Positions 16,258 to 25,764 of a DNA stretch of 32,742 nucleotides are shown here, piece after piece (within the stretch, counting starts at the first letter, position 1; every line of letters begins with the position of its first letter). The position numbers were made by a program, and so were the translations under genes. The stretch covers positions 1-32,742 of the forward strand of contig JAIBBY010000054.1 in the NCBI GenBank assembly GCA_019694455.1. Reading direction: 5' to 3'. This DNA comes from Pirellulales bacterium (lineage in GTDB: Bacteria > Planctomycetota > Planctomycetia > Pirellulales > JAEUIK01). The notes below the pieces were generated by a model that searched no databases, was not told where the DNA came from, and saw nothing but the letters and a program-made list of their open reading frames with translations.

Positions 16258-16578
16258 ATGGCGACGGCATATCCGACCCAGCTTGAGCGTGCGGCGGGGG
16301 GCAAGCTTTTGATTCAGTGGAGCGACGGAGCGCGGCGCGAGTACACGGTGCGCGAGTTGCGCGAGGCGTGTCCTTGCGCGACGTGCCGCGAGAAGCGGGA
16401 CGCGCCCCCTCAGCCGGCGGGGCTGTTGCCGGTGCTTTCGGCCGCCGAGGCGCGACCGCTGGAGCTATTGGGGATGAAGCCGGTGGGCAACTATGCCTAC
16501 GCGATCGAGTTCAGCGACGGGCACGACACGGGGATCTACACGTTTGAACTGTTGGGGCGGCTAGGGGCCGCTGCCTAG
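16258..16578 (+). CDS. DUF971 (gamma-butyrobetaine hydroxylase N-terminal-like) protein
   Basis: 106 residues from the ATG at 16258, preceded by GAGGAAAG. The pattern LLIQWSDGARREYTVRELREACPCATCR is the DUF971 signature, with C38, C40 and C43 as probable metal ligands. YAYAIEFSDGHDTGIYTFELL is the conserved C-terminal part. In bacteria such stand-alone domains sit near iron-sulfur carrier or Mrp/ApbC genes, and a role in Fe-S handling has been suggested. None of those neighbours is seen here. It leads a + strand run and ends 54 bp before the cytochrome protein gene. Confidence 0.88.
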   Translation: MATAYPTQLERAAGGKLLIQWSDGARREYTVRELREACPCATCREKRDAPPQPAGLLPVLSAAEARPLELLGMKPVGNYAYAIEFSDGHDTGIYTFELLGRLGAAA

Positions 16579-16632
16579 TCGCCGGCCAGCGCATGGCGGC
16601 CGCCGCGCGACGCCCGCGACTTCCTTATATAG

Positions 16633-19600
16633 ATGTCACTTCCTGGGATGAGCCGCATGCGATACGGGTTGATTGTGTTGATGCTTGGCATTGCCTTCGC
16701 GCCGTGCTGTGCCGCGGCCGATGACCCGCCCGACACGCAGCGCGACGCGCCGGCGCTATCGAAGGCGGAGGAGGTTGCTCGGGCGGTGCGCGTGCCGGTG
16801 GGTTTTCGGGTGAGCGTGTTCGCCAGCGAGCCGCTGGTACGACAACCGATTGCCATGACGACCGACGCGCGGGGGCGATTATGGGTAGCTGAGAATTACA
16901 CCTACGCGGTGGCGCCGACGCCGGAACTGGAGGCGGTGCGCGACCGGATCATTTGCTTGGCCGACACCGACCACGACGGACGGGCCGACGAGCGCACGGT
17001 GTTTTGGGACGACGCGAGGGAACTGACGAGCATTGAGATTGGCGCGGGGGGATTGTGGGCGCTTTGTCCGCCGCGACTGTTGTTCTTGCCCGATCGCGAC
17101 GGCGACGACCGGATTGATGGTCCGCCGCAGACGGTGCTGGAGGGCTTTGATCTGACGCCGGCCAACCGGCACAACTTTGCCAACGGCCTGAAGTGGGGCC
17201 CCGATGGCTGGTTGTATGGGCGCAACGGCATTACGCATGTGGGACACGTTGGCGCGCCGGGGGCGGAGGCAGGCGAGCGCGTCGAGATTGGGCCGGGCAT
17301 CTGGCGGTTTCATCCGCAGACGCGCCAGATTGAGATGGTCGCCAACGGCACGACCAACCCCTGGGGGCACGACTGGGATCGGCATGGCGAGTTGTTCTTC
17401 ATCAACACGGTGATTGGCCACCTTTGGCACGCCGTGCCGGGGGCGCATTTTCGGCGGATGTTTGGCGCCGACTCAAACCCATACGTGTATCAATTGATTG
17501 AGCAGACGGCGGACCATTTTCATTGGGACACCGCCGAGAAGTGGAACGATATTCGGCACGGAGTGACCGGCAGCACCGACCAAGCGGGAGGCGGGCACGC
17601 GCATTCGGGGCTGTTGATCTATCAGGGAAATCAATGGCCGGCGCCGCACCGCGGGGCGGTGCTGACGATCAACCTGCACGGACGGCGATTGAATGTCGAT
17701 CATCTGGAGCGCGCGGGGGCGAGTTACGTGGCTCATCATGGCCAAGATCAATTCTTTTGGTCCGATCCTTGGTTTCGTGGGATCGAACTGTTGGCGGGCC
17801 CCGACGGCGGAGTATATGTGGCGGATTGGACCGACGTGGGAGAGTGTCATGAGTTAGATGGCGTCCACCGTAGCTCGGGCAGGATTTTCAAGATTGACTA
17901 CGGGACGCACGAGCGAGCGGCAGCGGCCGATTTGGCGCGGCTGGACAATCTGGCGCTGGTCGAACTATTGAAGCATGAGAATGTGTGGTTCGCACGACAG
18001 GCGCAGCGACTGTTGACCGAACGGGCGGCGGCGGGGGGAGATTTTCAAAAGACCGTGCAGGCGCTGCGGCGATTGTTCGATGAACAGCAGGACGTGGCGC
18101 TGCAGTTACGCGCGATGTGGACGCTGTACACCTGCGGAGCGGCGCCCGAGGGCTGGCTGATGGAGCAGTTGGCGCACGTCGATGAGCATGTGCGGACGTG
18201 GGGCGTGCGACTGCTGGTCGATCGCGGTGCGGCGTCTGATGGGGCTATCGAGCGATTGGCCCAACTGGCGAAAGAGGAGCAGTCTGGGCTGGTGTTGTTG
18301 TATCTGGCGTCGGCATTGCAAAAACTGCCGGCGGAGCAGCGACTGGCGATCGCAGGCAGTTTGGCCGCACATGAGGAGTTGGCGGACGATCGGGAGTTTC
18401 CGCTATTGCTCTGGTATGGCTGCGAAGCGGCGACACCGTTGTTTCCGGCGCAGGCGGTGAAGCTGGCCGTGGGCGCCGAGATACCGCTTTTGCGCCGATT
18501 CATCGCGCGGCGATTGACGCAGGAGGCCGATCGCGCGCCGACGGGGTTGGCCGCGCTATTAGAAGCGGCGCGCGCAAGTAACGACGCCGCGGTGCGGCGC
18601 GACCTGGTGGCTGGCATGGCCGAAGGGTTGCGCGGGCGCCGGCGTGCGCCACAGCCGGAGAACTGGCAGGCGGTGGCGAGCGCCTTGGAAGCTGACGGCG
18701 ACGCGGAACTGCGACAACGGCTACGCGAGATGGCGGTGGTGTTTGGCGATGGCGTCGCGCTGGACGAACTAAAGAAGTTAGCGGCCAGTGCTGAGGCCGA
18801 TCTGGACACGCGGCGCTCGGCCGTGGAGGCATTGGCCGAAGCGCGGGCGGAAGGTTGCGAGGCGATCTTTGAGGCGCTGTTGGGCGACGGCGACCTGGCG
18901 GCCAGCGCGGTGCGCGGGCTGGCATCGTTCGACAACCCGGCCGCGGCGGAGTTGATCGTGCGGCGCTTTCCTGGCTTGATACCTACGGCGCAAGACGCCG
19001 CGCTGGAAACACTGATCGCGCGACCGACATCGGCCTTGGCGCTATTGCGGGCGATCGAGGGCGGCGCCATCTCGCGCGACTTTGTTTCGATTTTTCAGGT
19101 GCGGCAGATGCAGGCGTTCGAGCAGCCGGAGATTCAAGACAAGCTGCGGGCGGTCTGGCCAGAATTGCGGCCGATATCGGCCGACAAGCAGGCGCGAATC
19201 GCCGAGGTGCGCGGACGGCTTACGCCCGAGTCGCTGGGGCAGGCCAAGGCCGGTCGCGGGCGAAGGCTGTGGGACAAATCGTGCGCCAAATGTCACACGC
19301 TATTTGGCGAAGGAGGCAAGATCGGACCTGACCTGACGGGGGCTCAGCGTTCGAACCTGGCGTACTTGTTGGAGAACGTGATCGACCCCAGCGCCACGTT
19401 GGCGCCGGGCTTTCGCATGTCGACCCTGGCGCTGACCGACGGGCGAGTGATCCAAGGGGTGATCTTGAGCAAGACCGAGGCGACTTGGGAGGTGCAGACG
19501 CCGACCGACAAGCTATCGATCGACGTGAACGACATTGACGAAACAGCCGACTCGACGCAGTCGCTGATGCCCGAGGGGCTAGTGGACTTGCTCGCGCCGG

Positions 19601-19662
19601 AGGAGATTCGCGATTTGGTGGCGTATTTGATGTCGCAGAGCCAGGTGATGGCGGCAGAGTAG
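16633..19662 (+). CDS. PVC-type haem-binding CxxCH protein (membrane-bound dehydrogenase plus HEAT-like plus cytochrome c)
   Basis: 1009 residues. The N-terminal signal is RYGLIVLMLGIAFAPCCAAA; starts at 16648 or 16657 are also possible because ribosome sites are weak. Residues about 55-430 form a beta-propeller dehydrogenase-like part (FRVSVFASEPLVRQP, GRLWVAENYTYA, GPDGWLYGRNG, DGGVYVADWTD). Residues about 430-830 are Ala/Leu-rich helical, HEAT-like repeats. The C-terminus has CAKCH (C884, C887, H888) followed by the PVC-type GKIGPDLTG segment. This family is expanded in planctomycetes, is exported, and is thought to oxidise sugars or related compounds and pass electrons to c haem; the substrate is unknown. 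A 41-bp gap to the SGNH hydrolase gene suggests co-transcription. Confidence 0.92.
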   Translation: MSLPGMSRMRYGLIVLMLGIAFAPCCAAADDPPDTQRDAPALSKAEEVARAVRVPVGFRVSVFASEPLVRQPIAMTTDARGRLWVAENYTYAVAPTPELEAVRDRIICLADTDHDGRADERTVFWDDARELTSIEIGAGGLWALCPPRLLFLPDRDGDDRIDGPPQTVLEGFDLTPANRHNFANGLKWGPDGWLYGRNGITHVGHVGAPGAEAGERVEIGPGIWRFHPQTRQIEMVANGTTNPWGHDWDRHGELFFINTVIGHLWHAVPGAHFRRMFGADSNPYVYQLIEQTADHFHWDTAEKWNDIRHGVTGSTDQAGGGHAHSGLLIYQGNQWPAPHRGAVLTINLHGRRLNVDHLERAGASYVAHHGQDQFFWSDPWFRGIELLAGPDGGVYVADWTDVGECHELDGVHRSSGRIFKIDYGTHERAAAADLARLDNLALVELLKHENVWFARQAQRLLTERAAAGGDFQKTVQALRRLFDEQQDVALQLRAMWTLYTCGAAPEGWLMEQLAHVDEHVRTWGVRLLVDRGAASDGAIERLAQLAKEEQSGLVLLYLASALQKLPAEQRLAIAGSLAAHEELADDREFPLLLWYGCEAATPLFPAQAVKLAVGAEIPLLRRFIARRLTQEADRAPTGLAALLEAARASNDAAVRRDLVAGMAEGLRGRRRAPQPENWQAVASALEADGDAELRQRLREMAVVFGDGVALDELKKLAASAEADLDTRRSAVEALAEARAEGCEAIFEALLGDGDLAASAVRGLASFDNPAAAELIVRRFPGLIPTAQDAALETLIARPTSALALLRAIEGGAISRDFVSIFQVRQMQAFEQPEIQDKLRAVWPELRPISADKQARIAEVRGRLTPESLGQAKAGRGRRLWDKSCAKCHTLFGEGGKIGPDLTGAQRSNLAYLLENVIDPSATLAPGFRMSTLALTDGRVIQGVILSKTEATWEVQTPTDKLSIDVNDIDETADSTQSLMPEGLVDLLAPEEIRDLVAYLMSQSQVMAAE

Positions 19663-19703
19663 CGCCTGGATTGTCTGTCCGTCCCTCCGAAGAAAGCACT
19701 CCG

Positions 19704-20882
19704 ATGCAGCAAATGACTGTGGCCGCCGTAGTGGCGCTTTTGACATCGTTGTTCGCATCGCTCTGCAGCGCGGCGGGGGAACCGAAACCTCGCGCGGTGG
19801 AGCGGGCCGCAGTGACGCGGATGCTGCCGGAGCTGCATCTGTTGGCGCCGATTTGGGACTCGACCGTGGTCTACGGCGAGAGCGTTTTGCCGATGCAGCT
19901 TACGGCCGATGGTGAGATTTCGGGGCGGCTGGGCTGGGCGGCGAGCGAGCTATTGGAGGTGCGGTCTGCGGATGGCCAGCGCAAGTTGGAGATTGGCCGC
20001 GATGCGCGGTTGTCGGCGGACGGCGGCGAGGTGATTTTTACATCGGAGAGCGCGCCGCAGTTTGTGAAGGGGAGCGACCTTTTTCCCTCGGCGGCTAGCG
20101 GCGACGGTTATGCGCATCGCGTGGGGCATCCTGAGCAAAATATGTTGTATGGGCCGGGGTCTTGGTTCCACGATCGCCAATTCGAGGTGACGTACCGGCG
20201 ACGGTCGGCGCCGTGGCCCAGCGCCGTGCCGAGCTTGCAGGAAGCGGCGCTTGCGAAAACGCTGGCGCGATTGCGGGCCAAACAGCCGCTGACGATTGGT
20301 GTCTCTGGCGACAGTATCAGCGCGGGGTACAACGCCTCGGGCGTGGTGGCGGCGGCGCCTGGGCAGGCGGCCTATCCCGATCTGGTCGCCGCGCAGCTTG
20401 AAGCGACCTATGGCGGCGAGGTGAAGCTGGTCAATCGAGCGATCGCCGGGTGGAGCATCGCCAACGGGATTGACGACCTGCCACAACTCTTGGCCGATAA
20501 GCCACAACTGATCATTGTGGCTTATGGCATGAACGACGTGGGGCGCCGCGACCCGGCCTGGTTCAAGGAGCGGACGCATGCCCTGGTCGAGCAAGTACGG
20601 CAGGCCGACCCGGAAATTGAACTGATCTTGGTGGCGCCGATGATCGGCCATGGCGAATGGATTCACACGCCGCGGGAGATGTTTCCCTTGTATCGCGACG
20701 CGCTGGCCGCGCTCACCGGCAACGGCGTGGCGCTGGCCGACGTGACCGCCATTTGGGAAGCACTGTTGCGGCATAAGCACGATCTGGACCTGACGGGCAA
20801 CGGGCTGAACCACCCGAACGATTTTGGGCACCGACTGTATGCGCAGACGATCTTGGCGCTGCTGGCGCCGAGAGGGGGGTAG
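19704..20882 (+). CDS. Exported SGNH/GDSL-family hydrolase
   Basis: 392 residues from the ATG at 19704; an in-frame TTG at 19671 is less likely. Signal peptide MQQMTVAAVVALLTSLFASLCSAAG. An N-terminal beta-rich extension of about 170 residues precedes the hydrolase domain. SGNH blocks are GVSGDS (S204), AYGMND (block III Asn) and a C-terminal LTGNGLNHPND (H370 as catalytic His). It is probably an esterase or carbohydrate deacetylase in the periplasm. The last 35 codons, including the catalytic His, are duplicated 831 bp downstream (21608-21708) beyond a toxin-antitoxin pair. The gene is intact here. Confidence 0.9.
   Translation: MQQMTVAAVVALLTSLFASLCSAAGEPKPRAVERAAVTRMLPELHLLAPIWDSTVVYGESVLPMQLTADGEISGRLGWAASELLEVRSADGQRKLEIGRDARLSADGGEVIFTSESAPQFVKGSDLFPSAASGDGYAHRVGHPEQNMLYGPGSWFHDRQFEVTYRRRSAPWPSAVPSLQEAALAKTLARLRAKQPLTIGVSGDSISAGYNASGVVAAAPGQAAYPDLVAAQLEATYGGEVKLVNRAIAGWSIANGIDDLPQLLADKPQLIIVAYGMNDVGRRDPAWFKERTHALVEQVRQADPEIELILVAPMIGHGEWIHTPREMFPLYRDALAALTGNGVALADVTAIWEALLRHKHDLDLTGNGLNHPNDFGHRLYAQTILALLAPRGG
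20777..20877 (+). repeat. 101-bp direct repeat DR-B, copy 1 (3' end of SGNH hydrolase gene)
   Basis: Starts gcacgatctggacctgacgg and ends gccgagaggggg. It matches 21608-21708 with one mismatch (c20866 versus t21697). Homology stops abruptly at both ends. Confidence 0.95.
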
Positions 20883-20908
20883 TGGGGGGGAGGTGAGGAA
20901 GCCCGCGC

Positions 20909-21232
20909 TCAGCGAAGCTCATCGTCCGAAAGTGGCGGCTGGCCTGGGCCGCGGACACGTAGGATGTGGACGTTCTCACCATCGATATGGCAAATCGCTC
21001 GGTAGACTCTGCCATGCCTGGTTTTGAACAGAATCTGTCGAACTTCCAAGTCGAGATCACTGTTCTCCGGCGCGACTGGGAGCGACCCGGCCACGTCGGA
21101 TAGTCGCGCAACCATTTGATCGTACGCTGCGAGCCATGCGGCGGCGCCCTGCGGCGACCGTTCAAACAGCCACGCGAAGATGCGCCGTTTGTCCCATTGA
21201 GCCTTGGTCAGTTCGAAAACTCGAAACTTCAT
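20909..21232 (-). CDS. RelE/ParE-superfamily toxin
   Basis: 107 residues. The pattern FRVFELTKAQWDKRRIFAWLFERSPQGAAAWLAAYDQM...LPVAPENSDLDLEVRQILFKTRHGRVYRAICHIDGENVHILRVRG is that of RelE/ParE toxins: two N-terminal helices, then the sheet ending in 'V.ILRVRGP'. RelE members cut mRNA on the ribosome, while ParE members poison gyrase. The basic strand R..ILFKTRHGRVYR favours an RNA target but does not prove it. The ATG overlaps the antitoxin stop (ATGA, 21229-21232). The module lies between two copies of the SGNH gene end. Confidence 0.85.
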   Translation of the reverse strand: MKFRVFELTKAQWDKRRIFAWLFERSPQGAAAWLAAYDQMVARLSDVAGSLPVAPENSDLDLEVRQILFKTRHGRVYRAICHIDGENVHILRVRGPGQPPLSDDELR

Positions 21233-21483
21233 TGATCGGCAATGCCGAAGTCCCGTCGAAGCTGTCGCGAATTTTCACCAGCGGGGGCGCCAAGTTCGCC
21301 GCGTCTCAGATCGGCGATGGCGGCGGCGATCGCGGCGACATTTGCCGCACGTTCCGCGAGGGGTGGGTTCTCAAGGCGCCAAAGGTCGAACAACTCGTCA
21401 AGAGTTGAGTCGGCATTGCCGCTGCTCAGATGGCTATGCACAAACTGCGTGAATTGCTGGAGGTCGCGTTCCGTCGTCGTCAT
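21229..21483 (-). CDS. Antitoxin partner of the RelE/ParE-like toxin
   Basis: 84 residues, ATG at 21483. No named DNA-binding fold was recognised. The segment VAAIAAAIADLRRGELGAPAGENSRQLRRDFGI resembles small acidic antitoxins paired with RelE-like toxins in planctomycetes and cyanobacteria ('D...A..G..G.P..E...LR..+GI'). Assignment rests mainly on size, its position upstream of the toxin and the four-base coupled overlap. Antitoxin-first order is typical for type II modules. Confidence 0.7.
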   Translation of the reverse strand: MTTTERDLQQFTQFVHSHLSSGNADSTLDELFDLWRLENPPLAERAANVAAIAAAIADLRRGELGAPAGENSRQLRRDFGIADQ

Positions 21484-21607
21484 CTACTTGCACCGTCGTT
21501 GAGTCCGGAGGCAATGGCACGTTGGCCGTTTGTCCATTATACCACGGCGAGTGCGTGTCGACGTCGGCAGAGAAGAACCCAGTCTGTGCGGAGCATATGG
21601 TTCACCG

Positions 21608-21708
21608 GCACGATCTGGACCTGACGGGCAACGGGCTGAACCACCCGAACGATTTTGGGCACCGACTGTATGCGCAGACGATCTTGGCGCTGCTGGTGCC
21701 GAGAGGGG
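21608..21708 (+). pseudogene. Orphan duplicate of the SGNH hydrolase 3' end (DR-B, copy 2)
   Basis: 101 bp with one mismatch to 20777-20877. It still encodes HDLDLTGNGLNHPNDFGH and on to LVPRGD, closing at a TGA (21711-21713) about 10 bp before the convergent pnkp stop. No start or upstream hydrolase sequence accompanies it, so it is not a functional gene. The rest of the spacer 21484-21723 shows nothing recognisable. Confidence 0.9.
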
Positions 21709-21723
21709 ACTGATGGGGGCGAC

Positions 21724-24330
21724 TCACAGTCGCGGATCGACGGGCTCGCTTTCCAAGGCAAGCACGCCGAAAACGCACTCGTGGACCCGGCGAAGCGGCT
21801 CTTGGCGAACGAATCGCTCCAATGCCTCGACACCTAGAGCAAACTCGCGCAGCGCGAGCGATCGCTTGGGGCCAAGTCCGCGATTACGCAAACGGTGAAG
21901 ATTGTGCTCCTGGTCATAGTCCGCGCCGTAGATAATGCGCAGATACTCGCGCCCGCGACATTTGAGGGCTGGTTGAACCAGTCCTTTGCGTCCTTTGAAG
22001 ATAAAGTCGTGTGGCTTGACGACCATTCCTTCGCCTCCCCGTTCGGTCAAATCAGTCCACCACTTAATGGCGCGAACCTGGCTATCGGCGTCGGTCACGT
22101 CGATGACCTCAAATGGCGTGGCCAACAGCAGGTCAGTGTCTTCACGGCAGATTCGGGCCAGCGTTTCCATGTGCCAAACGTGGCTCTTGTCGGTATGCAC
22201 GCGACCTTCGGTTGCCAACAGGTGAAACGGGGCCAGCTTGAGATCGTCAAGCGTTTCCACGTGCCAGCAGTATTGCCGATAGGCCGCAACAAATTTTCCG
22301 ATGTTCTCGGCGCGCGCTTGAAATGCCGCGGCGACTGCTTGCGATTTTGCTTTTTCTTCGTCGTTTAGACGGACAATTGTCTGCTCCAGCTTTGCCACCG
22401 CCTGCGGCAATGAGGCTCGTCCAGCGGCCCCGGTCGCGGCGTATTGCGACCGCAATAGTTCCTGGGCCTTGGCCGACCACGGCATTAGCTCACAATCTAG
22501 GCAAATCCAGGATGTTTGAAATTCATTCCAAAATCCGGCGGCGCTGAGCGCCGATTGGACGCGAGTCAGAAATTGGCGCTCCATTTCGGCGTCGTTGAAG
22601 AACCGACGCCCTGTCCTGGTGTAGACAATGCCGATTTCATCTTCCATGACCCCAAACCGCAGTTGCGCCACCCGCTCGTCTTGGCAAACAATCACAACCG
22701 CCCGCGAGCCCATGTGCTTTTGCTGACAAACAACTTGTGGGCAGCCTTGATTGCGGAAGTACGAAAACGCGTCGGCGGGATGTTCGAGCAAGCCAGGTTC
22801 GAGCGAGGTTTCCGATGGCGACATCGTCGGCGGCAAGTAGATGAGCCATTTGGGATTGGCCGCGAACCGGCTCATCACTTCGAGCGCCGCGGTCGCATTC
22901 TCTTCGCGCACCGTCACATTGCCGCGCAATCGGGTCGAGACGAGTCGCTTACCAAGCACATCCTCGGCGTCGAGCAGGTCATCATGCTGTTGCTGGGCGG
23001 ACAGCGCGGGCGCCAGTTGGTCGACGTCGAGGAATGGGCGGGTTGGCTGACAATAAGTGTGCCGGGCCGGGCAAGAAACAAGTTCCTTCTCTGGATAGCG
23101 CAGCGCCGTCAGCTTGCCGCCGAACACACAGCCCGTATCGATGTTGATTGTTCGATTGAACCACTCTGGTTCGGGCACCGGCGTGTGGCCATAGACAACC
23201 ATCGCCTGCCCACGGTATTCAGCGGCCCAATTGTGGCGCACTGGCAGACCGAATTCATCGGTCTCACCAGTCGTTTCTCCGTAGAGGGCAAAGTCGCGCA
23301 CTCGTCCGGAGCCACGGCCTTGCATCTCTTGCTTCATGCCAGCATGAGCGACAACCAGCCGGCCGTTGTCAAACACGTAATGACTAACTAGGCCATCGAG
23401 AAAATCGGAAATACCATCGCAAAGCTTGCGGCGTTCGTCGTCGGTGACTTCAAGGGCGTCGATCTCGGCCAGCGTCTCGGCCAGCCCATGAGTGATTTGC
23501 ACCTGTCGACCTCGCAACTTTCGCAGCAACTTGATGTCGTGATTGCCCGGCACGCAGAACGCGGCGCCGGTCGAGACCATATTGCGCACGAGGTTCAACG
23601 TGTCGAGTATGCGGGGCCCACGATCCACCAAATCGCCGACAAACACCGCCTTGCGGCCCGCCGGATGCGCATAGGCAGGCGTCGCGTTCTGGCCGGCGCA
23701 TTCGCTTTGAACCGTCTGATAGCCGAGTTGGCGTAGCAACGACTCAAGTTCGTCGCAACAACCGTGGACATCGCCAATAATGTCGAACGGTCCATGTTCA
23801 TCACGACGGTCGTTCCAGAGCGGAACTCGCTCGATGTTTGCGGCGTCGATCTCTTCGGGAGTTTCGAGCACGAACACATGGCGGAAGCCCTCGCGGCTTA
23901 GTTGGCGAAGTCCGCGACGAAGTTGCGAGCGCTGCTGCGCAACGACGTGCGGGCCGAAGTTGCGATCGGCCCGCTCGCGGTTGCGGTCCTGACAGATACG
24001 CTCCGAAGGGTTGAGAACAATGGCTACTGGCAGGCAGTGGTATTGTCGCGCCAACTCCACAAGCGGCTTGCGCGCATCGGGTTGCACATTGGTTGCGTCG
24101 ACCACCGTCAGCTTGCCCAGAGCCAGTCTCTTGGCGGCAATAAAATGCAAGACGGCGAACGCGTCAGCCGTCGCGGCCTGATCGTTCTCGTCGTCGCTAA
24201 CCAAGCCACGGCAACGGTCCGACGACAACACCTCGGTTGGCAAGAAGTGTTTGTGCGCGAAGGTGCTCTTGCCCGACCCGCTTGGGCCGATCAACACGAC
24301 CAACGACAATTTTGGAATCTTGATCTGCAT
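21724..24330 (-). CDS. pnkp: Polynucleotide kinase-phosphatase-ligase of the bacterial RNA repair system
   Basis: 868 residues, close to the length of characterised bacterial Pnkp (about 870). Three modules are in order. The kinase has P-loop GPSGSGKST (15-23). The metallophosphatase has GDVHG (186-190), GDLVDRG (232-238), GNHD (262-265), VAHAG (327-331) and GHTP (381-384). The C-terminal adenylyltransferase/ligase has CQQKHMGSRA, with K538 as the expected AMP-accepting lysine. It heals 5'-OH and 2',3'-cyclic phosphate RNA ends and seals them together with Hen1, restoring RNAs cut by ribotoxins. It starts 36 bp after hen1 ends, so the two form an operon. All key motifs are intact. Confidence 0.96.
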   Translation of the reverse strand: MQIKIPKLSLVVLIGPSGSGKSTFAHKHFLPTEVLSSDRCRGLVSDDENDQAATADAFAVLHFIAAKRLALGKLTVVDATNVQPDARKPLVELARQYHCLPVAIVLNPSERICQDRNRERADRNFGPHVVAQQRSQLRRGLRQLSREGFRHVFVLETPEEIDAANIERVPLWNDRRDEHGPFDIIGDVHGCCDELESLLRQLGYQTVQSECAGQNATPAYAHPAGRKAVFVGDLVDRGPRILDTLNLVRNMVSTGAAFCVPGNHDIKLLRKLRGRQVQITHGLAETLAEIDALEVTDDERRKLCDGISDFLDGLVSHYVFDNGRLVVAHAGMKQEMQGRGSGRVRDFALYGETTGETDEFGLPVRHNWAAEYRGQAMVVYGHTPVPEPEWFNRTINIDTGCVFGGKLTALRYPEKELVSCPARHTYCQPTRPFLDVDQLAPALSAQQQHDDLLDAEDVLGKRLVSTRLRGNVTVREENATAALEVMSRFAANPKWLIYLPPTMSPSETSLEPGLLEHPADAFSYFRNQGCPQVVCQQKHMGSRAVVIVCQDERVAQLRFGVMEDEIGIVYTRTGRRFFNDAEMERQFLTRVQSALSAAGFWNEFQTSWICLDCELMPWSAKAQELLRSQYAATGAAGRASLPQAVAKLEQTIVRLNDEEKAKSQAVAAAFQARAENIGKFVAAYRQYCWHVETLDDLKLAPFHLLATEGRVHTDKSHVWHMETLARICREDTDLLLATPFEVIDVTDADSQVRAIKWWTDLTERGGEGMVVKPHDFIFKGRKGLVQPALKCRGREYLRIIYGADYDQEHNLHRLRNRGLGPKRSLALREFALGVEALERFVRQEPLRRVHECVFGVLALESEPVDPRL

Positions 24331-24366
24331 GTGCCACGCACCCGCACTGCCGCGCTAGCGACTTGG

Positions 24367-25764
24367 TCAGTCACGATGAAAGACGCCCATTTGCGTCGGA
24401 GAACCGACTGTGGGGGCTTCCATTCCAATCGGCAAGAAACGGACTGAATAGCCGAAGCGTTCAGCCATGGCGCGCGACCAAGCTTGGAATTGCTCGCGCG
24501 TCCATTCGAAGCGGTGATCGGCATGGCGAAACGTGCCCGCCGGAAGCGATTCCCACATCACGTTGTATTCCTGGTTCGGCGTGGTCAAAACGATGGTCTT
24601 GGGACGGGCAAACTCGAACAATACCCGCTCGAACGCCTTCAGTCGGGGCGGATCGAGGTGCTCAACGACTTCGACGACCGCGGCCGCGTCAAAGCCTGAT
24701 AGTCGTTTGTCGCGATACATCAACGACCCGTGGAGCAAGGTGATGCGATCCTTTTGCATGGAAGGCAGTCGATCGTAACCCAGTCGTTGCGCCGCACGTT
24801 GCAAGGATTGAACTGAGACATCCAGCCCGATGATTCGAGTGAAGGCGCGCACCGGCAACAATTCTCGGAGCAACTTTCCTTCGCCGCAGCCAAGGTCCAA
24901 GACGCTGGCGGCTCCCGCCGCGCGCAATGCGGCCAGCACAGCGCCCAGCCGCTGCTCGTTCAAGCTGAGCGGCTTCTCTAGCAGCGCTTCGCTCGCATCG
25001 GCCGGCCGCTCGCTGGGATTCTCCTCGGCAGCGTCGTTCATTTCATCAAGGCGCGCGAGCGCGGCGCGGAACAGGCTCGGTCGAAACTTCAAATAGCGTC
25101 GAGCAATCTCCTCCTTGGCAGAATGATCGGCCAACCAGCCATCGCCTTTCTTGAGGAGTTTTTCCAATTCGTCGTCACCTACGAAGTAATGCTTGTGGTT
25201 GTCGAACACCGGAATGAGCACATACAGGTGGACCAACAGATCGCGGAGCGTGGTCACCTTACTTATTGAGACCGAGAAGTACGGGGAATCGCCCCATTCG
25301 GGAAATCGCTCATCCAGTTCTGCCCTTCGGACCTCGACTTCGTAGCCCAGTGGTTCAAACAGTCGACCCAACATCTGCTCGCCGCCGCGGACGGGGAGCA
25401 CATCGATCCGGGCCGAAAGCGGCATGGGCGTGTTGGCTAATTCTGGCCGCGCATCGCAGCGGCCTGACAGCGCCGAGCCAAACACCTGCGCGATCGCCAC
25501 ACTCATGAAGGACGAGGCCGCATAAGGTCGGTCGTTCACATACTGCGCCAGCATGAAGTGTGTTATGTTCTTGCCCCGCACGATGCCAACTGGATCGACA
25601 TCGAGCAGCAAACAGGCGGTGCAAGAATCGGGATTTGCTTCGGGATAGAAAACGTGCGCCTGCCCAAAGCTGAGATCGAAAGACTGAAATCGCGCTGGAT
25701 GCTTATGCAGCAAGTAGCCAAGGTCGTCGGCGGATGGGCGCGTGGTGTTGATGGTCAAGAGCAT
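24367..25764 (-). CDS. hen1: 3'-terminal RNA ribose 2'-O-methyltransferase Hen1
   Basis: 465 residues from the ATG at 25764; a TTG four codons earlier is possible. The N-terminal half (MLLTINTTRPSADDLGYLLHKHP and onward) is the bacterial Hen1 domain that partners with and activates the Pnkp ligase. The C-terminal half is a SAM methyltransferase with DLGCGEG (290-296) and the metal-binding set E365, E368, H369 (VVEVVEHLD) and H414/H417 (FRHADHRFEW) that is diagnostic for Hen1. It methylates the 2'-OH at the break before sealing, which makes the repaired RNA resistant to the same nuclease. First gene of the hen1-pnkp operon and divergent from the CHAT gene. Confidence 0.96.
   Translation of the reverse strand: MLLTINTTRPSADDLGYLLHKHPARFQSFDLSFGQAHVFYPEANPDSCTACLLLDVDPVGIVRGKNITHFMLAQYVNDRPYAASSFMSVAIAQVFGSALSGRCDARPELANTPMPLSARIDVLPVRGGEQMLGRLFEPLGYEVEVRRAELDERFPEWGDSPYFSVSISKVTTLRDLLVHLYVLIPVFDNHKHYFVGDDELEKLLKKGDGWLADHSAKEEIARRYLKFRPSLFRAALARLDEMNDAAEENPSERPADASEALLEKPLSLNEQRLGAVLAALRAAGAASVLDLGCGEGKLLRELLPVRAFTRIIGLDVSVQSLQRAAQRLGYDRLPSMQKDRITLLHGSLMYRDKRLSGFDAAAVVEVVEHLDPPRLKAFERVLFEFARPKTIVLTTPNQEYNVMWESLPAGTFRHADHRFEWTREQFQAWSRAMAERFGYSVRFLPIGMEAPTVGSPTQMGVFHRD

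Noticed and set aside
21522..21713. Separate small gene of 63 codons
   Set aside because: Its second half is the duplicated SGNH gene end and its first half has no similarity or ribosome site; treated as a pseudogene fragment.
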